A stretch of 64,000 nucleotides of DNA from Planctomycetota bacterium (GTDB lineage Bacteria; Planctomycetota; UBA1135; GCA-002686595): positions 1 through 64,000 of the forward strand of contig VGYZ01000009.1 in the NCBI GenBank assembly GCA_016872795.1, written 5' to 3'. The notes under the pieces were generated by a model. That model was not told the DNA's origin and did no database searches. It worked only from the letters and a program-made list of their open reading frames with translations. This document shows positions 15,753 through 24,942 of this stretch, piece after piece. Each line of letters begins with the position of its first letter. Position 1 is the first letter of the stretch. Both the position numbers and the translations under genes were made by a program.

Positions 15753-17321
15753 ATGATCCACCGTCGCCGCAAGGTCGTGCTGTTCCTCCCCCACCGGGCC
15801 GACCCGACCCGTGGGGAGATCTTCAGCGCCGACCTCCTGCCGCTCGAGCTGCTGCAGATCGCGATCGGGCCCGTGGCCAACGGCTGCGAGGTGATCCTGA
15901 TCGACGCGATGATCGAGCCCAAGTACCTCGAGCGCGTGCTCGAGGCCTGCGACGGCGCGCTGTGCTTCGCGAGCTCGTGCATCCTGGGGTACCAGGTCTA
16001 CGACGGCTATGTGGTCGCCAAGGCCGTGCGCGAGCGCTACCCCAACCTCCCGATCATCTGGGGCGGCTGGTTCCCGAGCGTCATCCCTGAGCTGTACTTC
16101 GAGCATGGGATCGCGGACGCAGTCGGCATCGGGCAGGGTGAGCTCACCTTCGACGAGGTGGTGCGCGCGCTCGACGCGGGCGAGCCGCTCGACTCCGTGC
16201 CCGGACTCGCGCTGTGGCGCGACGGGCGCGTGGTCTACACCGACCACCGCGAGGTCGTCGGCTTCGACAAGTTCGGGAAGGTGCCGTGGCACCTGCTCGA
16301 GTACGAGCGCTACGCCGAGCTGCAGACCAAGCCCACGCGCATGAAGGTGCGCCACCGCTTCCCGCTGCCGGGCAAGTGGACGCCCGACAACCCGCCGCGC
16401 GCCTTCAGCCACTTCTCGAGCTTCGGTTGCCCCGAGCCCTGCACATTCTGCTGCTCGCCGCTCATCACCGGCAAGCGCTACAAGGCCATCTCCGGCGAGG
16501 CGCTGGCCGAGGAGATCGCCGAGCTGCAGCAGCGCTTCAAGTTCGATGTGCTGCGCTTCCAAGACGCGAACTGGGGCGTGGCCGAGAAACGCACCAAGGC
16601 CTTCTGCGAGAAGCTGATCGAGCTCAAAGTGCCGATCCACTGGAACGGCACGATCGAGATCGAGACCATCGCGCGCTACAAGCAGGAGACGCTCGACTTG
16701 CTGCGCGATTCGCGCTGCCACCTCCTGTGGCTCGGCGCCGAGACCGGCACCGCGCAAATGCAGGAGCGCATCAAGAAGGAAATCAAGCTCTCCAACATTC
16801 CGTACGCGATTGGCGAGCTCTACCGCCGCGGCATCACGCCCGGGACATTCTGGATCATCGGCTACCCCGGCGAGACGCCCGAGTCGATGCGCGAGACGCT
16901 GCGCGTCGCCGCCGGCGTGAAGTACCTCTTCCCCTCCGCCGGCTCCGAGGTCTATCCGTTCCGCCCGATCCCAGGCACGGAGGACTTCGAGACCGCCAAG
17001 AAGCTCGGCTATGTGCCGCCGAAGGACTTCCACGAGTGGGGCAAGTGCTTCGAGTACAAGTACAACTCGCACAACACGCCGCTCCCCGACGATGTGCGCG
17101 AGACTTGGCGCCTCTACAACAACACCAGCGCCATCTACGACCGCAAAATCCACGAGGGCCCCAAGTGGATGCGCGCGACCCTCGCGCAAGTCGCCCGCTG
17201 GCGTCTCAAGAACCAGCGCTACGGCTTCCCCCTCGAGCAGAAGCTGTTCGACATCTATGTCCGCGCCACCGGCCAGCTCGACCCCGGCGCGAAGGACTAT
17301 GTGCCGGCCGTCGACGCGTGA
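15753..17321 (+). CDS. B12-binding domain radical SAM protein, 522 aa
   Basis: The N-terminal part (about 1-170) has the shape of a cobalamin-binding Rossmann domain (IIWGGWFPSVIPE, GIGQGELTFDEVV). The radical SAM core begins near residue 215 with the cluster motif CPEPCTFC (C-x3-C-x2-C), followed by the ETGT strand typical of B12-dependent radical SAM enzymes. The family includes methyltransferases, rearrangement enzymes and ring-forming enzymes acting on lipids, sugars and natural products; the substrate is not evident. It lies upstream of two nucleotide-sugar genes but is separated by 137 bp and a weak terminator, so a link to glycan synthesis is only suggested. No ACGT tetranucleotide occurs anywhere in the gene. 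Confidence 0.93.
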   Translation: MIHRRRKVVLFLPHRADPTRGEIFSADLLPLELLQIAIGPVANGCEVILIDAMIEPKYLERVLEACDGALCFASSCILGYQVYDGYVVAKAVRERYPNLPIIWGGWFPSVIPELYFEHGIADAVGIGQGELTFDEVVRALDAGEPLDSVPGLALWRDGRVVYTDHREVVGFDKFGKVPWHLLEYERYAELQTKPTRMKVRHRFPLPGKWTPDNPPRAFSHFSSFGCPEPCTFCCSPLITGKRYKAISGEALAEEIAELQQRFKFDVLRFQDANWGVAEKRTKAFCEKLIELKVPIHWNGTIEIETIARYKQETLDLLRDSRCHLLWLGAETGTAQMQERIKKEIKLSNIPYAIGELYRRGITPGTFWIIGYPGETPESMRETLRVAAGVKYLFPSAGSEVYPFRPIPGTEDFETAKKLGYVPPKDFHEWGKCFEYKYNSHNTPLPDDVRETWRLYNNTSAIYDRKIHEGPKWMRATLAQVARWRLKNQRYGFPLEQKLFDIYVRATGQLDPGAKDYVPAVDA

Positions 17322-17327
17322 CGCGCT

Positions 17328-17359
17328 GCGGCGGCTGGGAGGCCGGAGGGAGCTTTTTT
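17328..17359 (+). terminator. Weak intrinsic terminator candidate
   Basis: Immediately after the radical SAM stop, CGGC pairs with GCCG around a six-base loop. Eight bases further is a run of six T (17354-17359), the only long T-run in this neighbourhood. The stem is short and the spacer long, so this is tentative. Confidence 0.35.
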
Positions 17360-17458
17360 CTGGGCGGGCCGTGACGGGCTGGCCACGGGCAGGGGTGAGC
17401 CGAGCGGGCGGTGGCGAAGGGCGCGTAGGATAGGGGCGCCGAGGCGCTGGCTGGGACC

Positions 17459-18646
17459 ATGAGCGAGATCGTCATCATCGGTGGGTGTGGGCATGTCGGG
17501 CTGCCGCTCGGGCTCGCGCTCGCGCGGGCGGGGCATCGGGTGGTCGGGCTCGACATCGATCCGACGAAAGTCGCGGAGACGAACGCGGGGCGCATGCCGT
17601 TCGCGGACAAGGGCGCGGACGAGCTCCTGCCGAAGGTGCTCGCCGCTGGCTCGTTCCGCTGCACGAGCGACAAGGGCTGCCTCGAGCGCGCACAGATCGT
17701 CATCACGGTCATCGGCACGCCGCTCGACGAGCACCTGAATCCGCGCTTCGAGGTCTACGACGACTTGATCGCGGCCGACCGCACGTTCCTGCGCAAGGGA
17801 CAGCTGCTCGTGCTGCGCAGCACGGTCTACCCGGGGACGACGGAGCGCCTCGCGGCGGCGCTCGCGCGCGAGCAGATCGAGGTCGATGTGGCGTTCTGCC
17901 CGGAGCGCGTGGCGGAGGGCGTGGCGCTCGAGGAGATCGCGACCCTGCCGCAGATCGTGTCGGGCACGAGCGCGCGGGCGCGGGCGCGCGCGGCGGAGCT
18001 GTTCCGCACGCTGACGCCCGACGTGATCGAGATGGAGCCGCGCGCGGCGGAGCTCACCAAGCTCTTCAACAACACATGGCGCTACATCCAGTTCGCCACC
18101 GCCAACCAGTTCTTCATGATCGCGAACGAGCACGGGCTCGACTTCTACGAGATACATCGCGCGATGACCGAGAAGTACCCGCGCGCCAAGGCCTTCCCGA
18201 AGGCCGGCTTCGCCGCGGGCCCGTGCCTCTTCAAGGACACGATGCAGATCGCGTCGTTCCACGAAAATGCCTTCTTCCTCGGGCATTCCGCGATGCTCGT
18301 CAACGAAGGGCTGCCGAACTACCTCGTGCGCCGCGCGCTGCTGCGCTGGCCGCTGCGCGAGCTCACCGTCGGCATCCTCGGCATGGCGTTCAAGGGCGAC
18401 AGCGACGATCCGCGCGAGTCGCTCGCGTACAAGCTCAAGAAGACCCTCGAGCGCGAGTGCCGCGCAGTCGTGTGCAGCGATCCGTTCGTCGCCGACGAGC
18501 GCTTCGTCTCCTTCGACGCTGCCGTCGAGCGCTGCGACCTGCTCTTCATCGGCACGCCGCACACCGCGTACCGCAGGGCCGACTTCAAGGGCAAGACGGT
18601 CATCGACATCTGGAACATCACCAAGGTCGGAATCTCCGTCGTATGA
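17459..18646 (+). CDS. UDP-glucose/GDP-mannose dehydrogenase family protein
   Basis: NAD-dependent oxidation of a nucleotide hexose to the uronic acid. The 395-aa protein has the N-terminal Rossmann motif GGCGHVGLPLG, the central helix domain (ELTKLFNNTWRYIQFATANQF), and the catalytic-Cys segment AGPCLFKDT. The C-terminal UDP-binding domain contains GMAFKGDSDDPRES. All steps expected of a four-electron dehydrogenase are represented. The stop overlaps the start of the epimerase gene (ATGA). Together they probably make an activated sugar for surface polysaccharide or glycosylation. Whether it acts on UDP-Glc, UDP-ManNAc or GDP-Man is not decidable here. Confidence 0.93.
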   Translation: MSEIVIIGGCGHVGLPLGLALARAGHRVVGLDIDPTKVAETNAGRMPFADKGADELLPKVLAAGSFRCTSDKGCLERAQIVITVIGTPLDEHLNPRFEVYDDLIAADRTFLRKGQLLVLRSTVYPGTTERLAAALAREQIEVDVAFCPERVAEGVALEEIATLPQIVSGTSARARARAAELFRTLTPDVIEMEPRAAELTKLFNNTWRYIQFATANQFFMIANEHGLDFYEIHRAMTEKYPRAKAFPKAGFAAGPCLFKDTMQIASFHENAFFLGHSAMLVNEGLPNYLVRRALLRWPLRELTVGILGMAFKGDSDDPRESLAYKLKKTLERECRAVVCSDPFVADERFVSFDAAVERCDLLFIGTPHTAYRRADFKGKTVIDIWNITKVGISVV

Positions 18647-19668
18647 AGGTCCTCGTCACAGGCTCGAACGGCTTCATCTGCGGCTACCTCGTCGAAGAGC
18701 TGCTCGCCCAAGGTCACGAAGTCGTCGGCCTCGACAACTTCTCGAAGTACGGCCGCGTCGCGAAGAGCTACGACCGCCACCCGCGCTTTTGCCTCGTCGA
18801 GGGCGACGCGAAGGATGTCGCGCTGCTCACGCGCCTGCTGGCCGACTGCGATCACTTCGTCGCGGCCGCGGCGATGATCGGCGGCATCTCGTACTTCCAC
18901 ACCTACGCCTACGACCTGATCGCCGAGAACGAGCGCATCATCGCCGGCGCGTACGACTCCGCGATCGCCTCGCGCAAGGCCGGCGGACGCCTGCAAAAAG
19001 TCACGCTGCTCTCGTCGTCGATGGTGTACGAGAACGCCACCGTGTTCCCGACGCCGGAAGGCGAGCAACTGCGCTGTCCCCCGCCGTTTTCGACCTACGG
19101 CTTCCAGAAGCTCGCCTGCGAGTACTTCGCCAAGGGCGCGCGCGAGCAGTACGACCTGCCGACCACGATCGTGCGGCCGTTCAACTGCGTCGGAATCGGC
19201 GAGAGCCGCGCGCTCGGCGAGCACGAGGTGATGAGCGGCAATGTCAAGCTCGCGCTGAGCCATGTCGTGCCCGACATCGCGCAGAAAGTGCTGCGCGGGC
19301 AGGATCCGCTGCACATCCTCGGCGACGGCCAGCAGGTGCGCTGCTATACATACGGCGGCGATGTCGCGCGCGGCATCCGAGTGTGCATGGAGCACCCTGC
19401 GGCGCTCAACGAGGACTTCAATGTCTCGACCCCGCGCGCGACGACCGTGCTCGAGCTCGCGGAGATGATCTGGAAGAAGGTCCACGGTGGCGCAAGGCCG
19501 TTGCGCTTCGTGAGCGACCCCGGCTTCGCGCACGATGTGCAGCACCGCGTGCCCAACACCGACAAGGCGAAGCGCCTGCTCGGCTTCGAAGCCGCGACGC
19601 CGCTCGAAGATGTGCTCGACGAGGTCGTCCCGTGGATCCGCGAGGCGATCGCGGCCGGGACGATCTGA
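18643..19668 (+). CDS. NAD-dependent epimerase/dehydratase (extended SDR)
   Basis: A 341-aa nucleotide-sugar-modifying SDR. The Rossmann motif is TGSNGFI, the active site shows SSSMVY followed by YGFQK (YxxxK), and RPFNCVG is the usual third landmark. One detail is odd: Cys replaces Gly in the dinucleotide motif (GFICGYL rather than GFIGxxL). It is coupled to the dehydrogenase upstream by an ATGA overlap. Acting in sequence they could give a modified uronic acid. No ACGT occurs in the gene, although Asp/Asn/His-Val pairs are frequent. Confidence 0.93.
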   Translation: MKVLVTGSNGFICGYLVEELLAQGHEVVGLDNFSKYGRVAKSYDRHPRFCLVEGDAKDVALLTRLLADCDHFVAAAAMIGGISYFHTYAYDLIAENERIIAGAYDSAIASRKAGGRLQKVTLLSSSMVYENATVFPTPEGEQLRCPPPFSTYGFQKLACEYFAKGAREQYDLPTTIVRPFNCVGIGESRALGEHEVMSGNVKLALSHVVPDIAQKVLRGQDPLHILGDGQQVRCYTYGGDVARGIRVCMEHPAALNEDFNVSTPRATTVLELAEMIWKKVHGGARPLRFVSDPGFAHDVQHRVPNTDKAKRLLGFEAATPLEDVLDEVVPWIREAIAAGTI

Positions 19669-19782
19669 GTCAACGCCGCTCGGCAGCGCGTCCCGGGAAT
19701 TCTATCGCACGCGCGCGCTAGAATCGCGGCTCGCGGCCGCTGTGTCCCTGTCCCCCACTGCACCGCGCGCACGCCCCCGACG

Positions 19783-22700
19783 ATGCAATCCGCACCCACG
19801 ACCCTGAGTCTGGTGACGCAGTCGCCGACCTCCGCCGCATTCGAGGCGAATGGAGTCAGTTGTGTCCGCTCGGCGCGCATCGAGGCACCACAGGGACTCG
19901 GCGCCGCGAAGCTGCGCATCGCGCTCGTGGGTCTGGCGGCCCCCCTCGCGCCGTTCGAGGCGGCGATCGAGTCGCTGCCGGCGGGCGGAGTGCTGTCCGT
20001 CGATCTCTCGCGCTTTTGCCTGCCGCTCTCGCTGCTGACGGGACACACCGAGCGCACGCATGTCGAGGTCGAGGCGACGCTCGTCGACTTGCAGGACAAT
20101 CCGCTCGCGCGTGCGACACAGCGCATCGAAGTGCTGCCGCGCACGCACTGGTACGGGAACGCGGGAGCATGGGAGACGATCGCTGCGTTTGTCGCGCCGA
20201 ATGCGCTGGTCGTGTCGGAGTTCCTCACCGACGCTGCGAGCCGACTCGAGCGACGCACGGGCAGCAACGCGCTCGACGGCTATCAGTCGGGCAGTCCCGA
20301 ACGCGTGCAGCGGATCGCCGAGGCGTGCTGCGAGGCGCTCGCGGCGCGGATCAGCAACTACGCGAGCGGAGCCGTGCGTTTCGACGAGCGCGGACAGCGC
20401 CTGCGCACGATCACCGAGGTCGCTGCCGAGCGCATGGGCAACTGCGTCGACATGGCGTGCGCCGCGGCCGCGCTGCTCGAGCGCGCGGACTTGCATGTGG
20501 TGCTCGTCATCGGCGCTGGCCACGCCGCGCTCGGCTTCTTCGTCGAGGACGAGCACTTCGCGGAGCCCTATCACCTCGGCAAGTCACGCGTGAAGAACCG
20601 CGTCGACCTGGGCGAGGTGCGGATTCTCGATGCGACGATCTTCACCGGTGGCGAGGGTTCGTTCGCCGCTGCGCTGGAGGCAGGCGAGGGCTGGCTCGCG
20701 GGCCTCGCGGAGGACGCGACACACATCGTCGACCTGCGCGCCGCGCGATTGGCGGGCGTGCACCCCGTGACCGAGAGCCTTGAGCTACGCGGGATCGGAG
20801 AGCGGCTCGTGCGCGAAGTGCACTCGCAGGCCTGGACTCCGCGCGGACCGGTGCAGGTCAGCGCGGCGACGCGCGCCGATCGCTCTCGTCCCGAGCGCAA
20901 CCTCGAGCGCTGGATGAAGCGTCTGCTCGACCTGACGCTGCGCAATCGCTTGCTCAACGATCGTTGGGACAAGACCGGCGTGCCGCTGCTCTTTGAGGGC
21001 GACGATGCGCTCGGGGCGCTCGAGAATTACCTGTGGGACGAGCGCAAGCTGCAGCTAGTCGCATGTCCGCCACTGGTGGAGTCGCAGGGAGGCGAGGAGA
21101 CGAGAGCGCAACTCAAGCATGGCTGGCTGACGACGCGCGTCCCCGAGCTCGCGCTCTACGAACGCGCCACCAAGCTCGCGCGCGAAGGCCGCTCGGCGCT
21201 CGAAGAGACGGGCGCCCGCTCGCTGTATGTTGCGATCGGATTCCTGCAGTTTTCCGTCGATGGCCGCAGTGGCACGTTTCTCGCTCCGCTGATGCTCGTG
21301 CCCGTCGAGCTCGAGCGCGTCTCGCGGCGCGAGGGCTATCGCGTCGTGCCGCTGCGCGAAGAGACGATCACCAATGCCGCGCTGGCCGAGTACATGCGTC
21401 AGGTCCACGGTGTCGAGCTCCAGCTGGAAGCCGAGCTTCCCGAGGACGAGCAGGGCGTCGATGTGGTCCAGTTCCTCGCTCGCGTCAGAACCGCGGTGCG
21501 CGATGTCCGCGGCTGCACGGTGCGCCCGCTCGCGAAGCTCGGAACATGGCAGTTCCGCAAGCTGCCTCTCGTGCATGAGATGCGCCACCGCGGCGCGGAC
21601 CTGATCGCACATCCGCTCGTGTCCACGCTGCTCGGCGTCCCGTCCCTCGATGTCGCGCGGCGCACACTGCCGCTGCCCAAGGACATCGAGGGCGCGATGC
21701 AGCGTCGCGATGTGCGCCTGCCCCTGCCCGCGGACAGTTCGCAGCTCGCCGCGATCGCGGCGGCGATGGGCGATGCGACATTCGTGTTGCAGGGTCCGCC
21801 GGGCACCGGCAAGAGCCAGACCATCACCAACCTGCTGTGCGAGTCGATCGCGCGCGGCAAGCGCGTGCTGTTTCTCGCGGAGAAGAGCGCCGCCCTCGAT
21901 GTCGTGGCCAAGCGCCTCGCGCGCGCCGGACTCGGGGCCTACGCGCTGAACCTGCACCCGAGCGAAGCGACGCGCACGCGCTTCCTCGCGCAAGTGAAGG
22001 ACGGGCTCGCGATCCTGTCGGGCCGCGCCGCGAACGGCGCGCGGCGTTTTCCGGAGAAGGGGGAGGCTCTCGACGGCGCCTGCGCGAGCCTCGCACGCGT
22101 GAAGGAGCTGCTCCACGATGCGCAGGAGGGCGAGGTGACGCTCCACGAAGCCATCGATCTCGCGATCGCGGCTCGAGTGGAGCTTGGGGGCGCGAGCCCG
22201 CGGCTCGACGGTGTGCTCGGAGTGCCGCTGCGTCGCCTCGGGCTGGCCGCGCTCGCCGAGCGCGCTCGCACGCTCGGGCTTGCCGCCGAGCAGTGCAGTC
22301 CGGAGCTTGCCGCCGCGCTCCAAGACTTCCGACCGACACGCGCGCTGCGCGACGAGGAAGTTCGCGATGGAGCCCGTGCGCTCGGCGAGCTCGATGGCGC
22401 GCTTGCGCAGGTGGAGCAGATCGCCACCGGGCTGGCCCAGGCGCTCGGAGCTCCGCCGCCGCTCGATGTTGCCGCGGCGAATCGTCTCGCGATGCTCGCG
22501 CGCTTCTTGTGCGACGAGAGCGCGGCCAGTGCCGGCGTGGCTGGGGCGCTCGGCGCGAGCTCGCCCGCAGTCGAATTCGATGCGCTCGAGCGAGCGCTGG
22601 CGCTCGAGGAAGCGGCGCAACAGGCTCGTCGGTCGCTCGACGCAGCGTGGGAATTCACCGCGCTGTCCCTGCCGCTCGCCGCGCTGCAGCAGACCCTGCG

Positions 22701-24942
22701 CGTCGCACGCGAGCAGTTCTTTGTGTTCGCATGGTTCTCGCGACGCCGCGTGCGCAAGGAACTCATCCCCCACGCGCGGATTTCGCCTGCGAAGGATGGC
22801 GCGGGTCTCGAGGCCGCCGTCGGCGCGCTTCTGGCGACGAAGGCGGCACTCGACGCGCTCCCGCCCCACGAGCAGGCGCTCTCGAAGCTGCGTGGACGAG
22901 CGGAGCGCATCGATGTCGAAGCGGCGCGGCGGCGGCTCGCGGCGGCGCGCGAAGTGTACGCCGTGCTGCGCGAGCAGGATCCGCACCTGTTGAACGCCGT
23001 GGGTTCGCGCACGGCGAATCTCGTCGGTTCCGCGCTGGTCGCGTCCCGCCTGCGCTCGCTGGAAGCGCCGCTGCAGGCGCTCGAGGAGCGGCGCGCGAGC
23101 GCTGCAAGGCTGCTGGCCTTGGCGCCCGAGAGCACAGCGACCGCATTCCGCGACGAGCGAGCGCGCATCGGCCGGTGGATCGCGAAGCAGCCGGACTGGG
23201 ACATCTGGAGCGCGTACTGCGTCGAGCGCGGGCTCGCGCTCCGGCTCGGCCTCGAGCCCATCGCGCAGGCGCTGGAGCAGGGACGACTCGCGCCACGCAG
23301 CGCGGAAGTCGCGACACGGGCCAGTGCGCTACAAGGCTGGATCGAGAGCCGGCTGCGGCGCGAGCTCGAACTCGGCAACTGCAGCGGTGGCCGAGTCGCC
23401 GAGCTGCGGCGCGCGCTCCACGCCTGCATGAGGGACTACTTCGATGGGGCCAGCGACGCGATTGACTGCGTCGCCCGCGATCGTGCCAAGGCGTTCTTCG
23501 ACGACGACACCCGCGAACATCGCGAAGCTGTGCGGACGCTCGCGGATCTCAAGAGTCGCCAGACCATGCGGCGCACCATTCGTCGCGTGATGGGCGAGAC
23601 GGGCCCCGCGCTTCTCGCGCTCAAGCCCGTCGTACTCGCCAGCCCGCTTTCCGCGGCGCAGTTCCTGCCGCCGGACTTCCCGAAGTTCGATCTCGTCGTG
23701 ATCGACGAGGCCTCGCAGGTTCCGGTGTGGGACGCGGCCTGTGCGCTCTCGCGCGGCCGCCATGCCGTCGTCGTCGGCGACTCGAAGCAACTTCCGCCGA
23801 CCTCGTTCTTCGACGCGCGCTCCAGCGAAGACTCAGAGGAGGAACTCGAGGAAGGCGAGCAGCACGAGAGCGTGCTCGACGGTTGCTCCGGCGCTGGGAT
23901 CCCCGAACTCTCGCTCCTGTGGCACTACCGCTCGCGCGACGAGCGCCTGATCGAATTCGCGAACCGACGCTCGTACGGCGGCGCGCTGCAGACATTCCCG
24001 GCCCCTGCGCGCGCGCATCCCGACCTAGGTGTCGAGTTCCGTCTCGTGAAAGGCGTCTACGACCGCGCGGGCACGGCGACCAACGAGCTCGAGGCGCGCG
24101 CGGTCGTGGAAGAAGCGCTGCGAAGGCTGCGCAGCGACGCGGACATTCCCGCCAACCGCTCCATCGGCATCGTCACATTCAGCGTGGCTCAACAGAAGCT
24201 CGTCGCGGACCTGCTCGATCTTGCGCTCGACGCGGACGAAACGGCGCGGAAGAACCGCGAGAAGGCCGCGCAGCAAGGCGAGGACCTGTTCGTCAAGAAC
24301 CTCGAGAGCGTGCAGGGCGACGAGCGCGCCACGATGCTCTTCTCCATCGGCTACGGGCCAGACGCCTCCGGTCGCATCCACCACAACTTCGGGCCGCTCG
24401 GCACATCCGGCGGCGAGCGGCGCCTCAATGTCGCGATCACGCGTGCGAAGGAGAAGGTCGTCGTGTTCTCCTCGATGCGCGCTTCGCAGCTGGATCCCGC
24501 GCGGTGTCGAGCGCGCGGCGTGCAGGACCTGCGGAGCTATCTCGAGTACGCGGAGCTGGGCGTCGTGCCGTCGACCTCGAGCGAGGGCGGGACGCGACGC
24601 GAAATCGCCGTTTCCGCGCTCGAACGCGAACTCGCCGAAGCGTTGCGCGCGCGTGGCTGGCAGGTCGACACGCATGTGGGTCGCTCGCGCGACTACCGCA
24701 TCTCGCTCGCGTTGGCCGACGCGCGCGCACCCGAGCGTTGGCTCCTCGGAGTCGAACTCGACGGCGCGCATTGGGCGCTCGCTCCGACCACTCTCGATCG
24801 CGAGGCCGTGCGCGGCTCCGTGCTCGCGGCCTTGGGCTGGACGATCCTGCCCGTCTCGACTCTGGACTGCTGGCGCGACCTGCCGCGCGTCGTCGAGGCG
24901 CTCGACGCTGCCGCACGCAGCGCGCGCGACATCAGAAAGTGA
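19783..24942 (+). CDS. DUF4011 SF1 helicase with Tgase-like N-domain and C-terminal MTES_1575-type nuclease; putative defence protein
   Basis: A 1719-aa single-chain machine. Near residues 210-250 a transglutaminase/papain-like segment is visible (Cys in ERMGNCVDMA, His in GAGHAALGF). A DUF4011 signature follows at about 375 (ERWMKRLLDLTLRNRLLND). The SF1 helicase core has Walker A GPPGTGKSQT at about 671, Walker B VVIDEASQVPVWD at about 1307, and later motifs in HYRSRDERLI, IGIVTFSVAQQ and NVAITRAKEK. The last ~110 residues have the layout of a Vsr/REase-MTES_1575 nuclease (RDYRISLAL, GVELDGAHW, LGWTILPVSTLDCW). Proteins of this DUF4011-helicase-Vsr design are known as stand-alone antiphage factors (Hhe type). 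No methylase or partner gene is adjacent. The 3' end overlaps the convergent DUF2490 gene by 11 bp. Confidence 0.9.
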   Translation: MQSAPTTLSLVTQSPTSAAFEANGVSCVRSARIEAPQGLGAAKLRIALVGLAAPLAPFEAAIESLPAGGVLSVDLSRFCLPLSLLTGHTERTHVEVEATLVDLQDNPLARATQRIEVLPRTHWYGNAGAWETIAAFVAPNALVVSEFLTDAASRLERRTGSNALDGYQSGSPERVQRIAEACCEALAARISNYASGAVRFDERGQRLRTITEVAAERMGNCVDMACAAAALLERADLHVVLVIGAGHAALGFFVEDEHFAEPYHLGKSRVKNRVDLGEVRILDATIFTGGEGSFAAALEAGEGWLAGLAEDATHIVDLRAARLAGVHPVTESLELRGIGERLVREVHSQAWTPRGPVQVSAATRADRSRPERNLERWMKRLLDLTLRNRLLNDRWDKTGVPLLFEGDDALGALENYLWDERKLQLVACPPLVESQGGEETRAQLKHGWLTTRVPELALYERATKLAREGRSALEETGARSLYVAIGFLQFSVDGRSGTFLAPLMLVPVELERVSRREGYRVVPLREETITNAALAEYMRQVHGVELQLEAELPEDEQGVDVVQFLARVRTAVRDVRGCTVRPLAKLGTWQFRKLPLVHEMRHRGADLIAHPLVSTLLGVPSLDVARRTLPLPKDIEGAMQRRDVRLPLPADSSQLAAIAAAMGDATFVLQGPPGTGKSQTITNLLCESIARGKRVLFLAEKSAALDVVAKRLARAGLGAYALNLHPSEATRTRFLAQVKDGLAILSGRAANGARRFPEKGEALDGACASLARVKELLHDAQEGEVTLHEAIDLAIAARVELGGASPRLDGVLGVPLRRLGLAALAERARTLGLAAEQCSPELAAALQDFRPTRALRDEEVRDGARALGELDGALAQVEQIATGLAQALGAPPPLDVAAANRLAMLARFLCDESAASAGVAGALGASSPAVEFDALERALALEEAAQQARRSLDAAWEFTALSLPLAALQQTLRVAREQFFVFAWFSRRRVRKELIPHARISPAKDGAGLEAAVGALLATKAALDALPPHEQALSKLRGRAERIDVEAARRRLAAAREVYAVLREQDPHLLNAVGSRTANLVGSALVASRLRSLEAPLQALEERRASAARLLALAPESTATAFRDERARIGRWIAKQPDWDIWSAYCVERGLALRLGLEPIAQALEQGRLAPRSAEVATRASALQGWIESRLRRELELGNCSGGRVAELRRALHACMRDYFDGASDAIDCVARDRAKAFFDDDTREHREAVRTLADLKSRQTMRRTIRRVMGETGPALLALKPVVLASPLSAAQFLPPDFPKFDLVVIDEASQVPVWDAACALSRGRHAVVVGDSKQLPPTSFFDARSSEDSEEELEEGEQHESVLDGCSGAGIPELSLLWHYRSRDERLIEFANRRSYGGALQTFPAPARAHPDLGVEFRLVKGVYDRAGTATNELEARAVVEEALRRLRSDADIPANRSIGIVTFSVAQQKLVADLLDLALDADETARKNREKAAQQGEDLFVKNLESVQGDERATMLFSIGYGPDASGRIHHNFGPLGTSGGERRLNVAITRAKEKVVVFSSMRASQLDPARCRARGVQDLRSYLEYAELGVVPSTSSEGGTRREIAVSALERELAEALRARGWQVDTHVGRSRDYRISLALADARAPERWLLGVELDGAHWALAPTTLDREAVRGSVLAALGWTILPVSTLDCWRDLPRVVEALDAAARSARDIRK

